Source: CAVQBJ01 sp963710725
Lineage (GTDB): Bacteria > Actinomycetota > Thermoleophilia > Solirubrobacterales > Solirubrobacteraceae
Reading direction: 5' to 3'
Length of the DNA stretch: 64,000 nucleotides
Assembly: GCA_963710725.1 (NCBI GenBank)
Contig: CAVQBJ010000003.1
Coordinates: 120,131-184,130, forward strand
The notes below the pieces were generated by a model. That model did not search any database, was not told the origin of the DNA, and was given only the letters and a program-made list of their open reading frames with translations. Both the position numbers and the translations under genes were made by a program. Each line of letters begins with the position of its first letter. Position 1 is the stretch's first letter. Positions 11,604 through 21,045 of the stretch are shown piece by piece.

Positions 11604-11722
11604 GACGACGGCGCGACGTGTCGCCGCGATCAGGCCCGGCGCCGGCTTTCAGTGCGTGAAATACGGCGTTGCGGGGCACCATCAACAGCACACCGTCGAA
11701 GAACCGCCCGAGGGAGACACCG

Positions 11723-12127
11723 ATGGCCGACATCGAGCTCATGCTCCGAGCGCGAGCGGAGAACGTGGCCGTCGTCCGCCACGCGCTGGGCGCGCTCGGG
11801 GACGCCGGCGCGCTCGACGACCAGACGCTCGCCGACGTCCGCCTCGCGGTCACCGAGGCGTGCGCGAACGTCGTCGTCCACGCCTATCCGCAGCGCGACG
11901 ACGGTCCGCTGCAGGTGGACGTCGCGCTCGGCGAGGAGCGGCTGACCGTGACGGTGCGCGACCACGGCGAGAGTGACGGCGGCGACCGGGAGAGCACCGG
12001 ACTCGGACTCGCACTCATCGCCGCGCTCGCCGAGACGGTCCGGATCGACCGCGCCGAGCCGAGCGGCACCGCGGTGCGGATGACGTTCGCGCTGCCGCGC
12101 CCCGGCGCACCGGAGGCGGCCACATGA
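11723..12127 (+). CDS. RsbW-like anti-sigma factor / serine protein kinase
   Basis: A 134-residue GHKL (HATPase_c) protein. The N-box E45...N49 is present in V-T-E-A-C-A-N-V-V, followed by a G1-like D80-H-G82 and a G2 segment S-T-G-L-G-L. Proteins of this family bind a SigB/SigF-type sigma factor and phosphorylate an anti-anti-sigma partner. The ATG at 11723 is chosen because AGGGAG lies 6 bases upstream; an in-frame ATG at 11669 lacks such a site. It overlaps the next gene by 4 bases. A SigF-like sigma factor lies 1.4 kb away on the other strand, its most obvious partner (inference). No STAS anti-anti-sigma gene is visible. Confidence 0.88.
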   Translation: MADIELMLRARAENVAVVRHALGALGDAGALDDQTLADVRLAVTEACANVVVHAYPQRDDGPLQVDVALGEERLTVTVRDHGESDGGDRESTGLGLALIAALAETVRIDRAEPSGTAVRMTFALPRPGAPEAAT

Positions 12128-12573
12128 TCGCTGACGAGACCGTTGGCGGGACTGGAGCGGCCGCCAACGACGCGATGCTGCGCGTCGCCGTCGGCCCGCT
12201 CGCCGGCCCGACGATCTGCCGGCTGGTGTCGATCCTCGTCGGCCGGGCGCGCTGCCCGCTCGACCGCCTCGACGACGCCCTGCTCGTGTGCGACGCGATC
12301 GTCGACCACGCGCCGGCCCACCTCGCCGACGGCGACCTCAGCCTCGGCGTCGCCGTCGCCGTGAGCGACTCGAGCCTCGAGCTGCGCGTCGGGCCCCTCG
12401 CGGCGCACGGCGCCGAGGCGATCCTGGCCGACGCCACCATTCCGGGGATCGGGAACGTGCTCACGCGGGTGAGCGATCGCGTCGACGTCTGCCCGGTGCC
12501 GGGCGGCGAGGCGCTCGTGCTCTGCCTCGACTTCGACGCCGCTCAGAGAGCAGCCGGGTCGCCGGCGCTCTAG
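12124..12573 (+). CDS. degenerate RsbW/HATPase-like protein, predicted non-kinase partner
   Basis: A 149-residue protein translationally coupled (ATGA) to the RsbW-like gene. Size and segment order resemble the same GHKL fold: a helix R-L-D-D-A-L-L-V-C-D-A-I-V-D where the N-box should be, and P-G-I-G-N-V-L where the G2 loop should be. By-eye alignment puts Asp57 and Asp61 in place of the N-box Glu and the Mg-binding Asn, and the G1 Asp-x-Gly is not apparent. It therefore probably does not hydrolyse ATP and may be a regulatory partner, such as a heterodimer subunit or sigma-binding decoy. The fold assignment is moderate; it could be an unrelated small protein. Confidence 0.7.
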   Translation: MIADETVGGTGAAANDAMLRVAVGPLAGPTICRLVSILVGRARCPLDRLDDALLVCDAIVDHAPAHLADGDLSLGVAVAVSDSSLELRVGPLAAHGAEAILADATIPGIGNVLTRVSDRVDVCPVPGGEALVLCLDFDAAQRAAGSPAL

Positions 12574-13457
12574 CCCTTGCGCTTGGACGTCGCGCCGGCC
12601 TTCGGCTGCTTCGCCGCGCCGTCGCCGTCGCCGTTCTTCGCGGCCGCACGACGGCGCCGGGGGGTCGCGCCACCGCTCGCGGCGCGCACCTGATCGAGGC
12701 TGGCCTGCAGCGCGCTCATGAGGTCCGGGGCGGCGGCCGGACGCTCCGGCGCCGGCTGGACGCTGATCTCCTCGCCCTGCGCCTTGCGCTCGATCATCGC
12801 CAGGACGGCCTCGCGGTAGGTGTCGTGGTACTTGGCCGGCTCGAACGGCGCGGCGAGCGAGTCGACGAGCTGGCGCGCGATCTGAAGCTCGCGCTCGTTG
12901 GTCGTCACCTCGGCGTCGGGCAGCTCCTCCAGGCGATCGGCGGGCACGACCTCGTCGGCGAAGTTCATCGTCGCCATCGCGAGCACGTCGTCCATCGGGC
13001 GGATGGCCACGAGCTGCTCCTTCGAGCGCAGCACGACGCGCGCGATCGCCACCTTCTCCGACGCCCGCATCGCGTCGAGCAGCAGCCGGTAGGGCTTCGC
13101 GCCGCCCGGGCCCGGGACGAGGTAGTACGGGTGGTCGTAGTAGATCGGATCGATCTCCGACAGCTCGACGAAGTCCTCGATCTCGATCGTGTGCGACTTC
13201 TGCGGCTCGATCGACGCGAGCTCCTCGGGCGTGATCACGACATAGCGGTCCGGAGCGATCTCATAGCCCTTGACGATGTCGTCGTAGGCGACCTCCTCGC
13301 CATCGGCCGGGCAGAGGCGCTTCTGCTGGATGCGCACGCCATCGGCGGCGTGCAGCTGATGGAAGCGCACGGTCTTCGAGGAGACCGCGCTGTAGAGCTT
13401 GACGGGGACGCTCACGAGCCCGAAGCTGATGGCGCCGGTCCAGATCGATCGGGGCAT
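12570..13457 (-). CDS. ku: Ku, DNA double-strand-break end-binding protein
   Basis: A 295-residue bacterial Ku homologue that threads onto DNA ends and recruits LigD for non-homologous end joining. The start M-P-R-S-I-W-T-G-A-I-S-F-G-L-V is the typical N-terminus. The core ring domain runs to about residue 250, and a Lys/Arg/Ala-rich tail of about 40 residues is the extended DNA-binding tail seen in longer Ku proteins. I use the ATG at 13457 because family homology begins there; the open frame extends 15 codons further. No ribosome site is seen and GGGTAACAC lies just upstream, suggesting a leaderless mRNA. No ligD is in the window. It converges with the degenerate kinase gene (4-base overlap). 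Confidence 0.95.
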   Translation of the reverse strand: MPRSIWTGAISFGLVSVPVKLYSAVSSKTVRFHQLHAADGVRIQQKRLCPADGEEVAYDDIVKGYEIAPDRYVVITPEELASIEPQKSHTIEIEDFVELSEIDPIYYDHPYYLVPGPGGAKPYRLLLDAMRASEKVAIARVVLRSKEQLVAIRPMDDVLAMATMNFADEVVPADRLEELPDAEVTTNERELQIARQLVDSLAAPFEPAKYHDTYREAVLAMIERKAQGEEISVQPAPERPAAAPDLMSALQASLDQVRAASGGATPRRRRAAAKNGDGDGAAKQPKAGATSKRKG

Positions 13458-13465
13458 GCCGATAA

Positions 13466-13477
13466 GTGTTACCCGAT
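13466..13477 (-). promoter_or_regulatory. SigF-type -10 motif in front of ku
   Basis: On the minus strand the 12-mer ATCGGGTAACAC ends 8 bases before the ku ATG. The same 12-mer occurs in a much better SigB/SigF-type promoter at 30638-30649. GGGTAA is a good SigF-class -10 element, but the expected GTTT about 16 bases upstream is absent (TTCT stands there). Ku control by the neighbouring sigma factor is therefore only a hypothesis. Confidence 0.35.
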
Positions 13478-13542
13478 GGGGCGCCCGAGGAGAAGGGCGC
13501 ACGCCTTCTTGCGTGCGGCCGAGCCGGCCGCGGTTCGCCTGG

Positions 13543-14337
13543 TCATGGCTCGCCGCTGGCCGCGCGCAGCCGCGCGAGCGCCTGGCGGATCATGCGCGAG
13601 ACCTGCATCTGCGAGACGCCGATCCGCTCTCCGATCTCGGCTTGAGTGAGGTCCTCGACGAAGCGCAGCTGCAGGACGAGCTGCTCGCGCTTGGAGACCC
13701 GCGCGAGCAGCGGCTGGAGCGTCGCGCGCGTCTCGGCGCCGGCGAAGCCGTCCTCCTCGACCCCGAGCGAGTCGGCGAGGCTGTGCTCGTCCTCGGAGTC
13801 CGGCCCGCCGCGCGGCGCGTCGAGCGAGCCGGCCCGGTAGGCCCCGGTGGCCGCGAGCGCCTCGAGCACGTGCTCCTCGGAGCTTCCGAGCTCGGCGGCG
13901 ATCTCGGGAACGGTCGGCTGCCGGCGCAGGTCGACGGCGAGGCGGGCGACCGCGCGATCGGTGCGCAGGACCATCTCCTGGAGCTCGCGCGGGACACGCA
14001 GCGACCACGTGCGATCCCGGAAGTGGCGCTTGAGCTCGCCGACGATCGTCGGCACGGCATAGCTGCTGAAGGCCACCCCGCGGCCGGTGTCGAAGCGGTC
14101 GACGGCCTTCAGGAGCCCGAGCGAGGCGACCTGGATGAGGTCGTCGAGCGGCTCGTCGGCGCGCTGGTAGCGACGCGCCAGCTGGCTCGCGAGCGGCAGG
14201 TAGCGCTCGACGAGCTGCTCGCGCGCCGCCGCATCGCCGTCCCCGCGAGCGCGGGCGAGCAGGTCGGCGTCGGACAGGCTCGCCGGCGAGGGCGACGACG
14301 AGTCGCCGGCAGATGCACCTGGGCCGCGGTGCGGCAC
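13543..14337 (-). CDS. SigB/SigF-family RNA polymerase sigma factor
   Basis: A 264-residue group 3 sigma factor. Region 2 is in the first half (L-P-L-A-S-Q-L-A-R-R-Y, then D-L-I-Q-V-A-S-L-G-L-L-K-A-V-D-R-F-D), followed by region 3 and a region 4 helix-turn-helix (L-T-Q-A-E-I-G-E-R-I-G-V-S-Q-M-Q-V-S-R). The GTG at 14337 is chosen because AAGGAG lies 5 bases upstream; the longer open frame upstream reads as low-complexity sequence. Sigma factors of this class direct general stress or envelope responses and are held by RsbW-type proteins, two of which lie 1.2-2.6 kb away. A GTTT-N16-GGGTAA promoter at 30621 is a plausible target. Confidence 0.9.
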   Translation of the reverse strand: MPHRGPGASAGDSSSPSPASLSDADLLARARGDGDAAAREQLVERYLPLASQLARRYQRADEPLDDLIQVASLGLLKAVDRFDTGRGVAFSSYAVPTIVGELKRHFRDRTWSLRVPRELQEMVLRTDRAVARLAVDLRRQPTVPEIAAELGSSEEHVLEALAATGAYRAGSLDAPRGGPDSEDEHSLADSLGVEEDGFAGAETRATLQPLLARVSKREQLVLQLRFVEDLTQAEIGERIGVSQMQVSRMIRQALARLRAASGEP

Positions 14338-14480
14338 TCGAGCTCCTTCATTCCGGTCCGCGCGCACGCGGAAGACTCCAACGGTGCGACTCAGGGGTGG
14401 TGCCGGCGCCCCCGCCCCGATGCATCGGCCCCCGATCTTGCCAGGGTCGGGGCGTCCTCGCGCCGGGTACCGGAAGGCGC

Positions 14481-17400
14481 TCACGTCCGCGTCGCACCCG
14501 TCTCGCCGCCCGACGCGGGCGCCAGCGTCACGCTCGGCGGATACGAGCACAGAGCCCGCCGACCGGGACAGGTGAGGCACAGGTCACGACCCGGACGCTC
14601 ACTCACAGGATAGAGGCCGGCCGTCACGGCGGCGGCCCGTTCGCGCAGCTCTGCGGTCAGGCGATCGTCGTCCTGGGCGACGTAGCGGACGCTCACCGGC
14701 TCGGCCGGGCGCTGCAGGTACCAGTGCACGACATCGACCTCGAGCGCACCGCCGCGAAGGGCGGCGAGACCGTACACGCAGCGCTGGATCCCGTAGTCAC
14801 GCTCGGTGAGCGCCGCGAGGTCGGCGTCGCCCACGCGATCGCTCTTGTAGTCGACGATCAGGCAGCGGCCGCCCATCTCGTGGGCGATCAGATCGACGAT
14901 TCCGGTCATCAGGGGACGATCGGCACCGAGCGAGAACGCGAACGGGTGCTCGCGGCGGGTGCGCGCGGCCGACGCGAGGCGCTCGCCGAGCTCGGTGCCG
15001 GCGACGGCGACCACGAGCCGGGCGATCTCGGCGGCCTCCTCGGACGTCGGTCGTGCGCCGAGCTCGGCCGCGAGCGCGATGACCTCCTCCTCCGCCGGCG
15101 CCTGCGGCCGGCGGAAGTCGAGCGTCTCGAGCAACCGGTGCACGAGCGAGCCGCGCACGCGCGCCGGCAGGTCCTCGACATGCTCGGTGCGGCGCAGCGC
15201 GACCGGAAGGCGTTCGTCCTGCGGCAGCCCGAGCACCCGCTCCAGGTAGTAGCGGTACCCGCAGTGCTCGAACTCGGCGAGCGCGGTGTAGCTGAGCGCA
15301 TCGGGGCCCGCGGCGGGGGCGGTCCGCTCGGCCACGAGCAGCGCGCCTCCACCCCGCCGGGGGTGCTCGCCCACGCGCGCGGGTGGCGGCCACGGCTGGA
15401 CGGGCGGGGCGACGGCTCGGAGCACGACGCCGACCGTCTCCGGGGCGTTGTAGGAGCAGCGCACGGCCACGTGCGGGGCGGCCGGCGGGTGCAGCACGGT
15501 GACCGGCTGCTCGATGCTCAGCGCGCGGGGTAGCTCCTCGGCGATCCCGGGTCCCAGCCAGCCGAGCGCGGGCGCGCCCGGTCTCGCCTGCGGCCAGCGG
15601 TCGGGGTTGACCGCCCCGCTCAGCAGCAAGTGCTCGCGCGCCCGCGTCATTGCGACGTAGAGGATGCGGCGCTCCTCCTCGGCCTCGGCCGCGAGCCGCT
15701 CGTCGCGCAGCGATGCGAACGCGAGCGTGGGGACGGGCGGCGCGCTGTCGAGGCTGGCCAGGCGCAGACCGACTCGATCGCCGTCGACGAGCAGATCGGG
15801 CGGATCGGCCCGGCCCTGGCGGCCGAGGTCGGCGATCGCCACGACGTCGAACTCGAGTCCCTTCGCCGCGTGGATCGTCATCACGCGCACGGCGTCGCTG
15901 TCGGCGTCGGCGACCGGAGCGTCGCCCTCGCGGGTCGTGCCCGTGCGGCGGCGCTCGGCCTGCTCGACGAAGCCGCGCAGGCCCCCTCCCTCGCCGCCTT
16001 CGTACTCCCGCGCGAGGCGCAGCAGCTTGTGCACGTTCGCCAGCCGCCGCTCGGGGAATGGGAGCCCGAGCAGGTGGCGGTCGTAGCCGGTCTCGGTGAG
16101 TACCCGACGCAGCAGCACATCGAGCGTTCGCCGCGGCGCGAGCGTGCGCTCGCGTCCCGCGAACGAGAGGAAGGCACGACAGGCGTCGGCGTCGCCGGAG
16201 GCGAACGAGCGCCGCACGGCGTGAAGCTCCGCGTCGTCCGGGCCGGGCGAGGCGCCGAACAGCCGCATGAGCGCCGGCCACGCCCGCCCGGACCCGCGCG
16301 CCCGGGCGACGAGCGCGAGCGCGTCCGCGGAGACCCCGACGAGCGGCGAGGCGAGCGCACCGTAGAGCGCGACGTCGTCGAGCGGATTGGCCAGCGTGCG
16401 CAGATAGGCCAGGCAGTCGAGCACCTCGGGAGCCGACCAGTAGCCGCCCCCGTCGGCGATGAGCGTGGACACGCCCGCGTCCTCCAGCGCGCGGGCGAAG
16501 ACCGGCACGTCGCCGGTCGCCCGCAGCAGGATGGCGACCTCGCCCGGCGCCGCGATGCCGTCCCTCAGCAGATCCGCGATCCGCTGCGCCAGCAGCCGCG
16601 CCTCGGCCTGACGCCAGCGCGCCGCCGTCGGCAGTCCTCCCGCGGGATCGACGCGGGGATCCTCCCAACCGCGCGTGTCGGTGATCAGCAGCTCGATGAT
16701 CGGCGCGTCGGGCTGGCCGGTCGCGTTCGCCGCGTCGCTCGCGGGCTCGGCGGGCTCGCGGCCCGCGACGAGCGGCGTGAAGGTCGGGCCGAACAGGGGG
16801 GCGAAGACGGCATTGACCGCCTCGAGCAGCTGCGGGCGTCCGCGGAAGTTGTGGGCCAGCTCGAGCGTCGCGTCGCGCCCGGCGAGCTCGGCCCGCCGGG
16901 CGCGGAAGAGCCCGACGTCGGCGTGGCGGAACCCGTAGATCGACTGGAACTCGTCACCGACGGTGAACAGGTTGTCGCGTTCGAGCGCGGTGAGGATGCG
17001 CAGCTGGCGCGGGTTGGTGTCCTGGAACTCGTCGATCATCACGAGCTCGAAGCGCTCTGACCAGACGCGCCGCAGCGCGCCGTCCCCGTCGAGCAGCCGG
17101 CTCGCCTCGATCTCCAGATCGTCGAAGTCGAGCCGGCCGAGGTCGCGCTTGGCCGTCGCGTACGCGGTGTCATAGCGCTGCAGCAGATCGCCGAGCAGGT
17201 CCAGCGCGGCGAGCGCGTGGTGGTCGGCGCAGGCCTGCGCAAACGCCTGGAGAGCCTCGCGGTAGGCGTCGCAGGCCGCACCGGCGAGCGTCCCGTTGCG
17301 GGCCGGAAGCGCGAGCGCGGCGCAGGCGCCGGGCAGCGGCGGGTCGCCGGCCAGTGCGATCTCGTCCGCGCGCTGCAGCGCGACGAGGGCGCGTTCGGCC

Positions 17401-18053
17401 GCGGGCGCGAGCGACGCGCCAGCGCTCGCGGCGAGGATCTCCTCGCGCGCGCCGCGCGCCGCCGACGCGAGGCGCCGGCCGGCCGCGGCGACGTCGGCGG
17501 TCATCGCCGGCCGCGGGGCAGGCAGGCGCGGGGAGCGCTCGCCGCGCGTGCGGAGCGCGTCGTAGGCGGCGACGATCGACTCCTGCAGGCGATCCGCCCC
17601 GTAGGCGGCGGTCAGGTCGACCGCCGGTGCGCCGCGCGAGCGCTGAAGCGCCTCGAGCGCGCTCACGAATGCGCCCTCACGCAGGTCGGCGGCGCGCGCC
17701 TCCTCGAGCACACCGAAGCGCGGGTCGAGGCCGAGCTCGGCGGCGTGGGCACGGACGATCCGCGCGCAGAAGGCATGCACGGTCCCGATCGGTGCGCGCT
17801 CGCTGTCGCGCGCGAGCTCGCGATCGCCGAGGTCCCGCAACCGCTCGCGGACGCGTTCGCGCAGCTCCGCCGCGGCGCGCTCGGTGAACGTGATGGCCAG
17901 GATCCGGCTCGGCGGGATCCCGTCCTCATGCACCGCGCGCACGAACCGCTCGACGAGCACGGACGTCTTACCGCTCCCGGCCCCGGCCGCGAGCAACAGC
18001 GATCCTCGCCGCCGCGCCGCGGCGCGCTCCTGGTCGGCGGTCAGCGCACGCAT
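14481..18053 (-). CDS. addA: AddA-type UvrD-like helicase-nuclease
   Basis: A 1190-residue motor and nuclease subunit that resects double-strand breaks for recombination. Helicase motifs are clear: Walker A GAGSGKT (24-30), D-E-F-Q-D-T-N, G-D-E-F-Q-S-I-Y-G, M-T-I-H-A-A-K-G-L-E-F and V-A-M-T-R-A-R-E. The C-terminal third is a RecB-like PD-(D/E)XK nuclease with G-I-V-D-L-I and L-I-V-D-Y-K-S. A Cys in E-H-C-G-Y-R-Y-Y plus the late C-L-T-C and C-S-Y-P could form the Fe-S staple seen in this nuclease class. The ATG at 18053 overlaps the end of addB by 13 bases and matches the family start; an open frame continues far upstream but lies inside addB. Confidence 0.93.
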   Translation of the reverse strand: MRALTADQERAAARRRGSLLLAAGAGSGKTSVLVERFVRAVHEDGIPPSRILAITFTERAAAELRERVRERLRDLGDRELARDSERAPIGTVHAFCARIVRAHAAELGLDPRFGVLEEARAADLREGAFVSALEALQRSRGAPAVDLTAAYGADRLQESIVAAYDALRTRGERSPRLPAPRPAMTADVAAAGRRLASAARGAREEILAASAGASLAPAAERALVALQRADEIALAGDPPLPGACAALALPARNGTLAGAACDAYREALQAFAQACADHHALAALDLLGDLLQRYDTAYATAKRDLGRLDFDDLEIEASRLLDGDGALRRVWSERFELVMIDEFQDTNPRQLRILTALERDNLFTVGDEFQSIYGFRHADVGLFRARRAELAGRDATLELAHNFRGRPQLLEAVNAVFAPLFGPTFTPLVAGREPAEPASDAANATGQPDAPIIELLITDTRGWEDPRVDPAGGLPTAARWRQAEARLLAQRIADLLRDGIAAPGEVAILLRATGDVPVFARALEDAGVSTLIADGGGYWSAPEVLDCLAYLRTLANPLDDVALYGALASPLVGVSADALALVARARGSGRAWPALMRLFGASPGPDDAELHAVRRSFASGDADACRAFLSFAGRERTLAPRRTLDVLLRRVLTETGYDRHLLGLPFPERRLANVHKLLRLAREYEGGEGGGLRGFVEQAERRRTGTTREGDAPVADADSDAVRVMTIHAAKGLEFDVVAIADLGRQGRADPPDLLVDGDRVGLRLASLDSAPPVPTLAFASLRDERLAAEAEEERRILYVAMTRAREHLLLSGAVNPDRWPQARPGAPALGWLGPGIAEELPRALSIEQPVTVLHPPAAPHVAVRCSYNAPETVGVVLRAVAPPVQPWPPPARVGEHPRRGGGALLVAERTAPAAGPDALSYTALAEFEHCGYRYYLERVLGLPQDERLPVALRRTEHVEDLPARVRGSLVHRLLETLDFRRPQAPAEEEVIALAAELGARPTSEEAAEIARLVVAVAGTELGERLASAARTRREHPFAFSLGADRPLMTGIVDLIAHEMGGRCLIVDYKSDRVGDADLAALTERDYGIQRCVYGLAALRGGALEVDVVHWYLQRPAEPVSVRYVAQDDDRLTAELRERAAAVTAGLYPVSERPGRDLCLTCPGRRALCSYPPSVTLAPASGGETGATRT

Positions 18054-20962
18054 CGGCAGATGGCCGGGAATTCGCAGCCGCCGCCGAACGCGCACGAGCT
18101 CGGACGGCCCTCGAGACGCCCCGCGCGCGCCTGCGAGGCCGCCTCGCGGGCCACGGCGAGCGCGTCGTCGACGAGCGCATCGACCGCCTCCGGATCGCGC
18201 CGGTCGCCGTTCACGGTGGCCAGCTCGGGCGCGCGGTCGGCGACGAGCACGCCGCGCGGACGCAGCTCGCGACCGGCGGTCGGCTGGTAGAACCCGCCGA
18301 CGACGCGCAGCCCGAGCAGCTGCTCCACCGCCCGCATGTAGAGGGCGATCTGCACGCGCCCGTCGCTCACCCAGCGCGAGGGCTCGGGCACGGCGCGACC
18401 CTTGTAGTCGTAGAGGATCGCCTCTCCACCCGCCGAGACGTCGACGCGATCGATGCGCCCGCGCAGGCGCACGCCGTCGTCGAGCTCGAACGGCGGATGC
18501 TCGTCGCCCTCGAAGCCGAACGCCAGCTCGAGGTAGGCCGGCTCCCACGGACTGCCGGCGCGCGCGGCGTGCTCGAGATAGCGGTCGAGGTCGACCTCGA
18601 GGCGCCGGCGGGCCGCCGCCTCGCGCTCGGGGCGCCCGGACAGCGTCCGCACGGCGAGCTCGGCGGCGAGCGACTCGCGCATCAGTGCGGACGCCAGCTC
18701 GAGTCGCTCGGGCGTCACGCGGCCCGAGCCGCTGCGTTCAGCGAGTCGGCGGTGCGTCGTCTCGAGCACGTCGTGGGCGATGCTGCCGCGCACGAGCGGC
18801 TCGGGCTCCGGGTCGAGGTCGTCGGCGCGCAGCAGGCGCTGGACGAACCACTTCACCGGGCAGGCCACCCACGTCTCCAGGCCGGTCCCCGACCAGGGCG
18901 CGTCGGCGAGGTCCGCGAGCACCCGGGCGTCCCGCAGGGGCGCGATCGGCCGCTCGTGCCGGCGCTCGGAGCGCGGTGCCGGGGCGAGCGCGGCGGCCGC
19001 CGTCGGCGGCTGGCCCGGTCCCGGCCAGCCGACGGCACCGAGCGGTCGCCGCCGGCGCTCGCTCCACAGCTCGTCGCCGAACAGGGCTCGCACATCATCC
19101 AGGAACGACGACGGGGTCGCGGGCTCGCCGTCGTCGTCGGCGGCGTGCCAGCTCAGGACGAGCAGCTGTTCGGGGCGCGAGATGCAGGCGTAGAGCAGGT
19201 AGCGCTCGGCGCCCGCGTCGTTGGCGAGCTCGAGGCGGATGCCGGCGGCGCGCGCGAGCTCCCGCCGATCCTCATCATCGAGGAGGGCGGCGGGGGCGAC
19301 GGGCGCGGGGATGACCCCCTCCTGCAGGCCGCAGAGGAACAGCGCGCGCACCCGGCGGGCCCGCAGCTCGAGCGGATCGACGACGGCGACGGCCGCCGGC
19401 CCGGGCCGCTCCCCGGCGCCGAGCTCGAGCTCGGCCAGCGTCCGCGCGAGCGTCGGCAGATCGATGCCGAGGTCCCTCGTCGCGCGCGCGCACTCGCGCA
19501 GCTCCTCGAGCGTCCGCCGGGCGGCGGCGACGGCGGCGGCGTCGATCGCGTCGTCGGCGCCGAGCACCGGGGCGCGCCGGCGCCAGGGCGCGCTGAACAG
19601 CGCGTCGAGCTCGGCCGCGGCGCGGGCCAGGAGCGCCGCCGGGCCTCGCCGAGCCGCGGCGGCGAGCGCGTCGAGCGATCGCAGCGGACGGTGCTCGGCC
19701 TCCCACAGCGCCCGCAGCCCCGACACGCTGCGGATCGCCGAGGCCCGCGCGCGCGCCTCGAGCGCGTCGACGAGGTCGTGCTCGCCCGGGCGGGCCGACG
19801 CACGCAGCCAGGAGAGCAGCGCGGCGCCGTCAGCGTCGTCGGCGGCGCCACGCAGCAGCGCGCACAGGCCGCGCCCGACCCCGGTATCGCCGAAGCGCAG
19901 ACGCTGCCGCTGCGTGTAGGGGATCGCCGCCGCCGCGAAGACCTCGTCGAGCACGGCGGCCTGCGGCCCCGACGCGCGACGCACGACCGCGATCTCCCCG
20001 GGCGCGACGCCCTCGTCCAGGAGGGCGCGGATCTCGGCGGCCACGAGCTGCAGCTCCGCGCGCTCGCCGCCGCCCTCGAGCAGGCGCACGGCGGCACCCG
20101 CCGACACCATGGGCGCGTCCTCCTCGAACAGCGATCGCTCGAGGTGGTGCAGCGCTCCGCGCGCCGCCGGTGCGTAGTGCTCGGCCCGCGGGGGCAGCGC
20201 GACGTGCTCGTCGGCGAGCGGGGCCAGCGCCTGGAAGGTCGTCGCGCGCCCGCTGAAGGCGAGGCGTCCGGGCTCGTAGGCGAGCGACAGCGTCACCGGG
20301 GCGCCGACGACGCGCGCGAGCGTCTCGATCGCGTCGAGCTCGATCGGCGTGAGGTCGTCGAAGCCGTAGAACAGGATCGGCGTCGCACCCCAGCACGCCG
20401 GGTCGCGCGCGAGCGCGTCGATGGCCGCAGTGGCGTGACGTTCACGGTCTGTCCGCCCGAGGCGGGCGAGGAGGGCGTCGTACCGGGCGTAGATCGTGGC
20501 GATGTCCTGGGCGTAGGAGGCCCGGTCGCGCGCCGCCACCTGCGACGTCCACGCCCGCAACCCCGAGCGCAGGCGCCCGGGCGACACGCGGCGCTCTCCG
20601 AGCTCGCGCACCAGGCCGGCGAAGGCCCGCGGAAAGCCGGGCGTGGCGGCCGCCGGCCCGCACACCCGCAGCGTCGAGCCGCTGGCCGCGGCGGCCACCA
20701 CGCGCTCGCGGGCCGGCTCGCCGAGCGGGCGCCCGGCGACTCCGGCGCGGGTGGCGATCTCTCCCACGAGACCGGCGAAGCGCTCGACGCGGACGCCGAA
20801 CACCACCCCGTCCGCGGCGAGCTCGCGCCGGTAGGCCTCGGCGTCGACGCGGGTCGGCACGACGAGGATCGGCTCGCCGCGCTCGGCCTCGGTTCGCGCG
20901 CGGGCGAGCACGAGCGAGGCCTTGCCGGCGTTCGCCGGACCGGTGATGAGCGTGAGCGCCAC
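18041..20962 (-). CDS. addB: AddB-type PD-(D/E)XK nuclease subunit
   Basis: A 973-residue partner of AddA. The N-terminus reads G-P-A-N-A-G-K-A-S, a Walker-A-like loop with Ala where Ser/Thr normally follows the Lys, so ATP use is doubtful. The middle resembles an inactive helicase scaffold. The C-terminal nuclease has G-R-I-D-R-V-D and L-Y-D-Y-K-G, with the four-cysteine Fe-S staple likely formed by the Cys in W-V-A-C-P-V-K-W and the cluster C-A-F-G-G-G-C-E-F-P-A-I-C. It starts with GTG and is the first gene of the addB-addA operon. With Ku 5 kb away, both repair routes for broken ends sit in one region. Confidence 0.88.
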   Translation of the reverse strand: MALTLITGPANAGKASLVLARARTEAERGEPILVVPTRVDAEAYRRELAADGVVFGVRVERFAGLVGEIATRAGVAGRPLGEPARERVVAAAASGSTLRVCGPAAATPGFPRAFAGLVRELGERRVSPGRLRSGLRAWTSQVAARDRASYAQDIATIYARYDALLARLGRTDRERHATAAIDALARDPACWGATPILFYGFDDLTPIELDAIETLARVVGAPVTLSLAYEPGRLAFSGRATTFQALAPLADEHVALPPRAEHYAPAARGALHHLERSLFEEDAPMVSAGAAVRLLEGGGERAELQLVAAEIRALLDEGVAPGEIAVVRRASGPQAAVLDEVFAAAAIPYTQRQRLRFGDTGVGRGLCALLRGAADDADGAALLSWLRASARPGEHDLVDALEARARASAIRSVSGLRALWEAEHRPLRSLDALAAAARRGPAALLARAAAELDALFSAPWRRRAPVLGADDAIDAAAVAAARRTLEELRECARATRDLGIDLPTLARTLAELELGAGERPGPAAVAVVDPLELRARRVRALFLCGLQEGVIPAPVAPAALLDDEDRRELARAAGIRLELANDAGAERYLLYACISRPEQLLVLSWHAADDDGEPATPSSFLDDVRALFGDELWSERRRRPLGAVGWPGPGQPPTAAAALAPAPRSERRHERPIAPLRDARVLADLADAPWSGTGLETWVACPVKWFVQRLLRADDLDPEPEPLVRGSIAHDVLETTHRRLAERSGSGRVTPERLELASALMRESLAAELAVRTLSGRPEREAAARRRLEVDLDRYLEHAARAGSPWEPAYLELAFGFEGDEHPPFELDDGVRLRGRIDRVDVSAGGEAILYDYKGRAVPEPSRWVSDGRVQIALYMRAVEQLLGLRVVGGFYQPTAGRELRPRGVLVADRAPELATVNGDRRDPEAVDALVDDALAVAREAASQARAGRLEGRPSSCAFGGGCEFPAICRCVR

Positions 20963-21045
20963 GGCCCCTCATCGTGGCGCACGACGGAGACGGGGCCGCC
21001 GCGCCGGTGCATCGGATCCGCGCCCGTCGGCGCGCGAACGTCGGG

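Noticed and set aside
14338..14580. A longer sigma factor start upstream of 14337
   Set aside because: The extra residues are low-complexity, and the GTG at 14337 has an excellent AAGGAG site.
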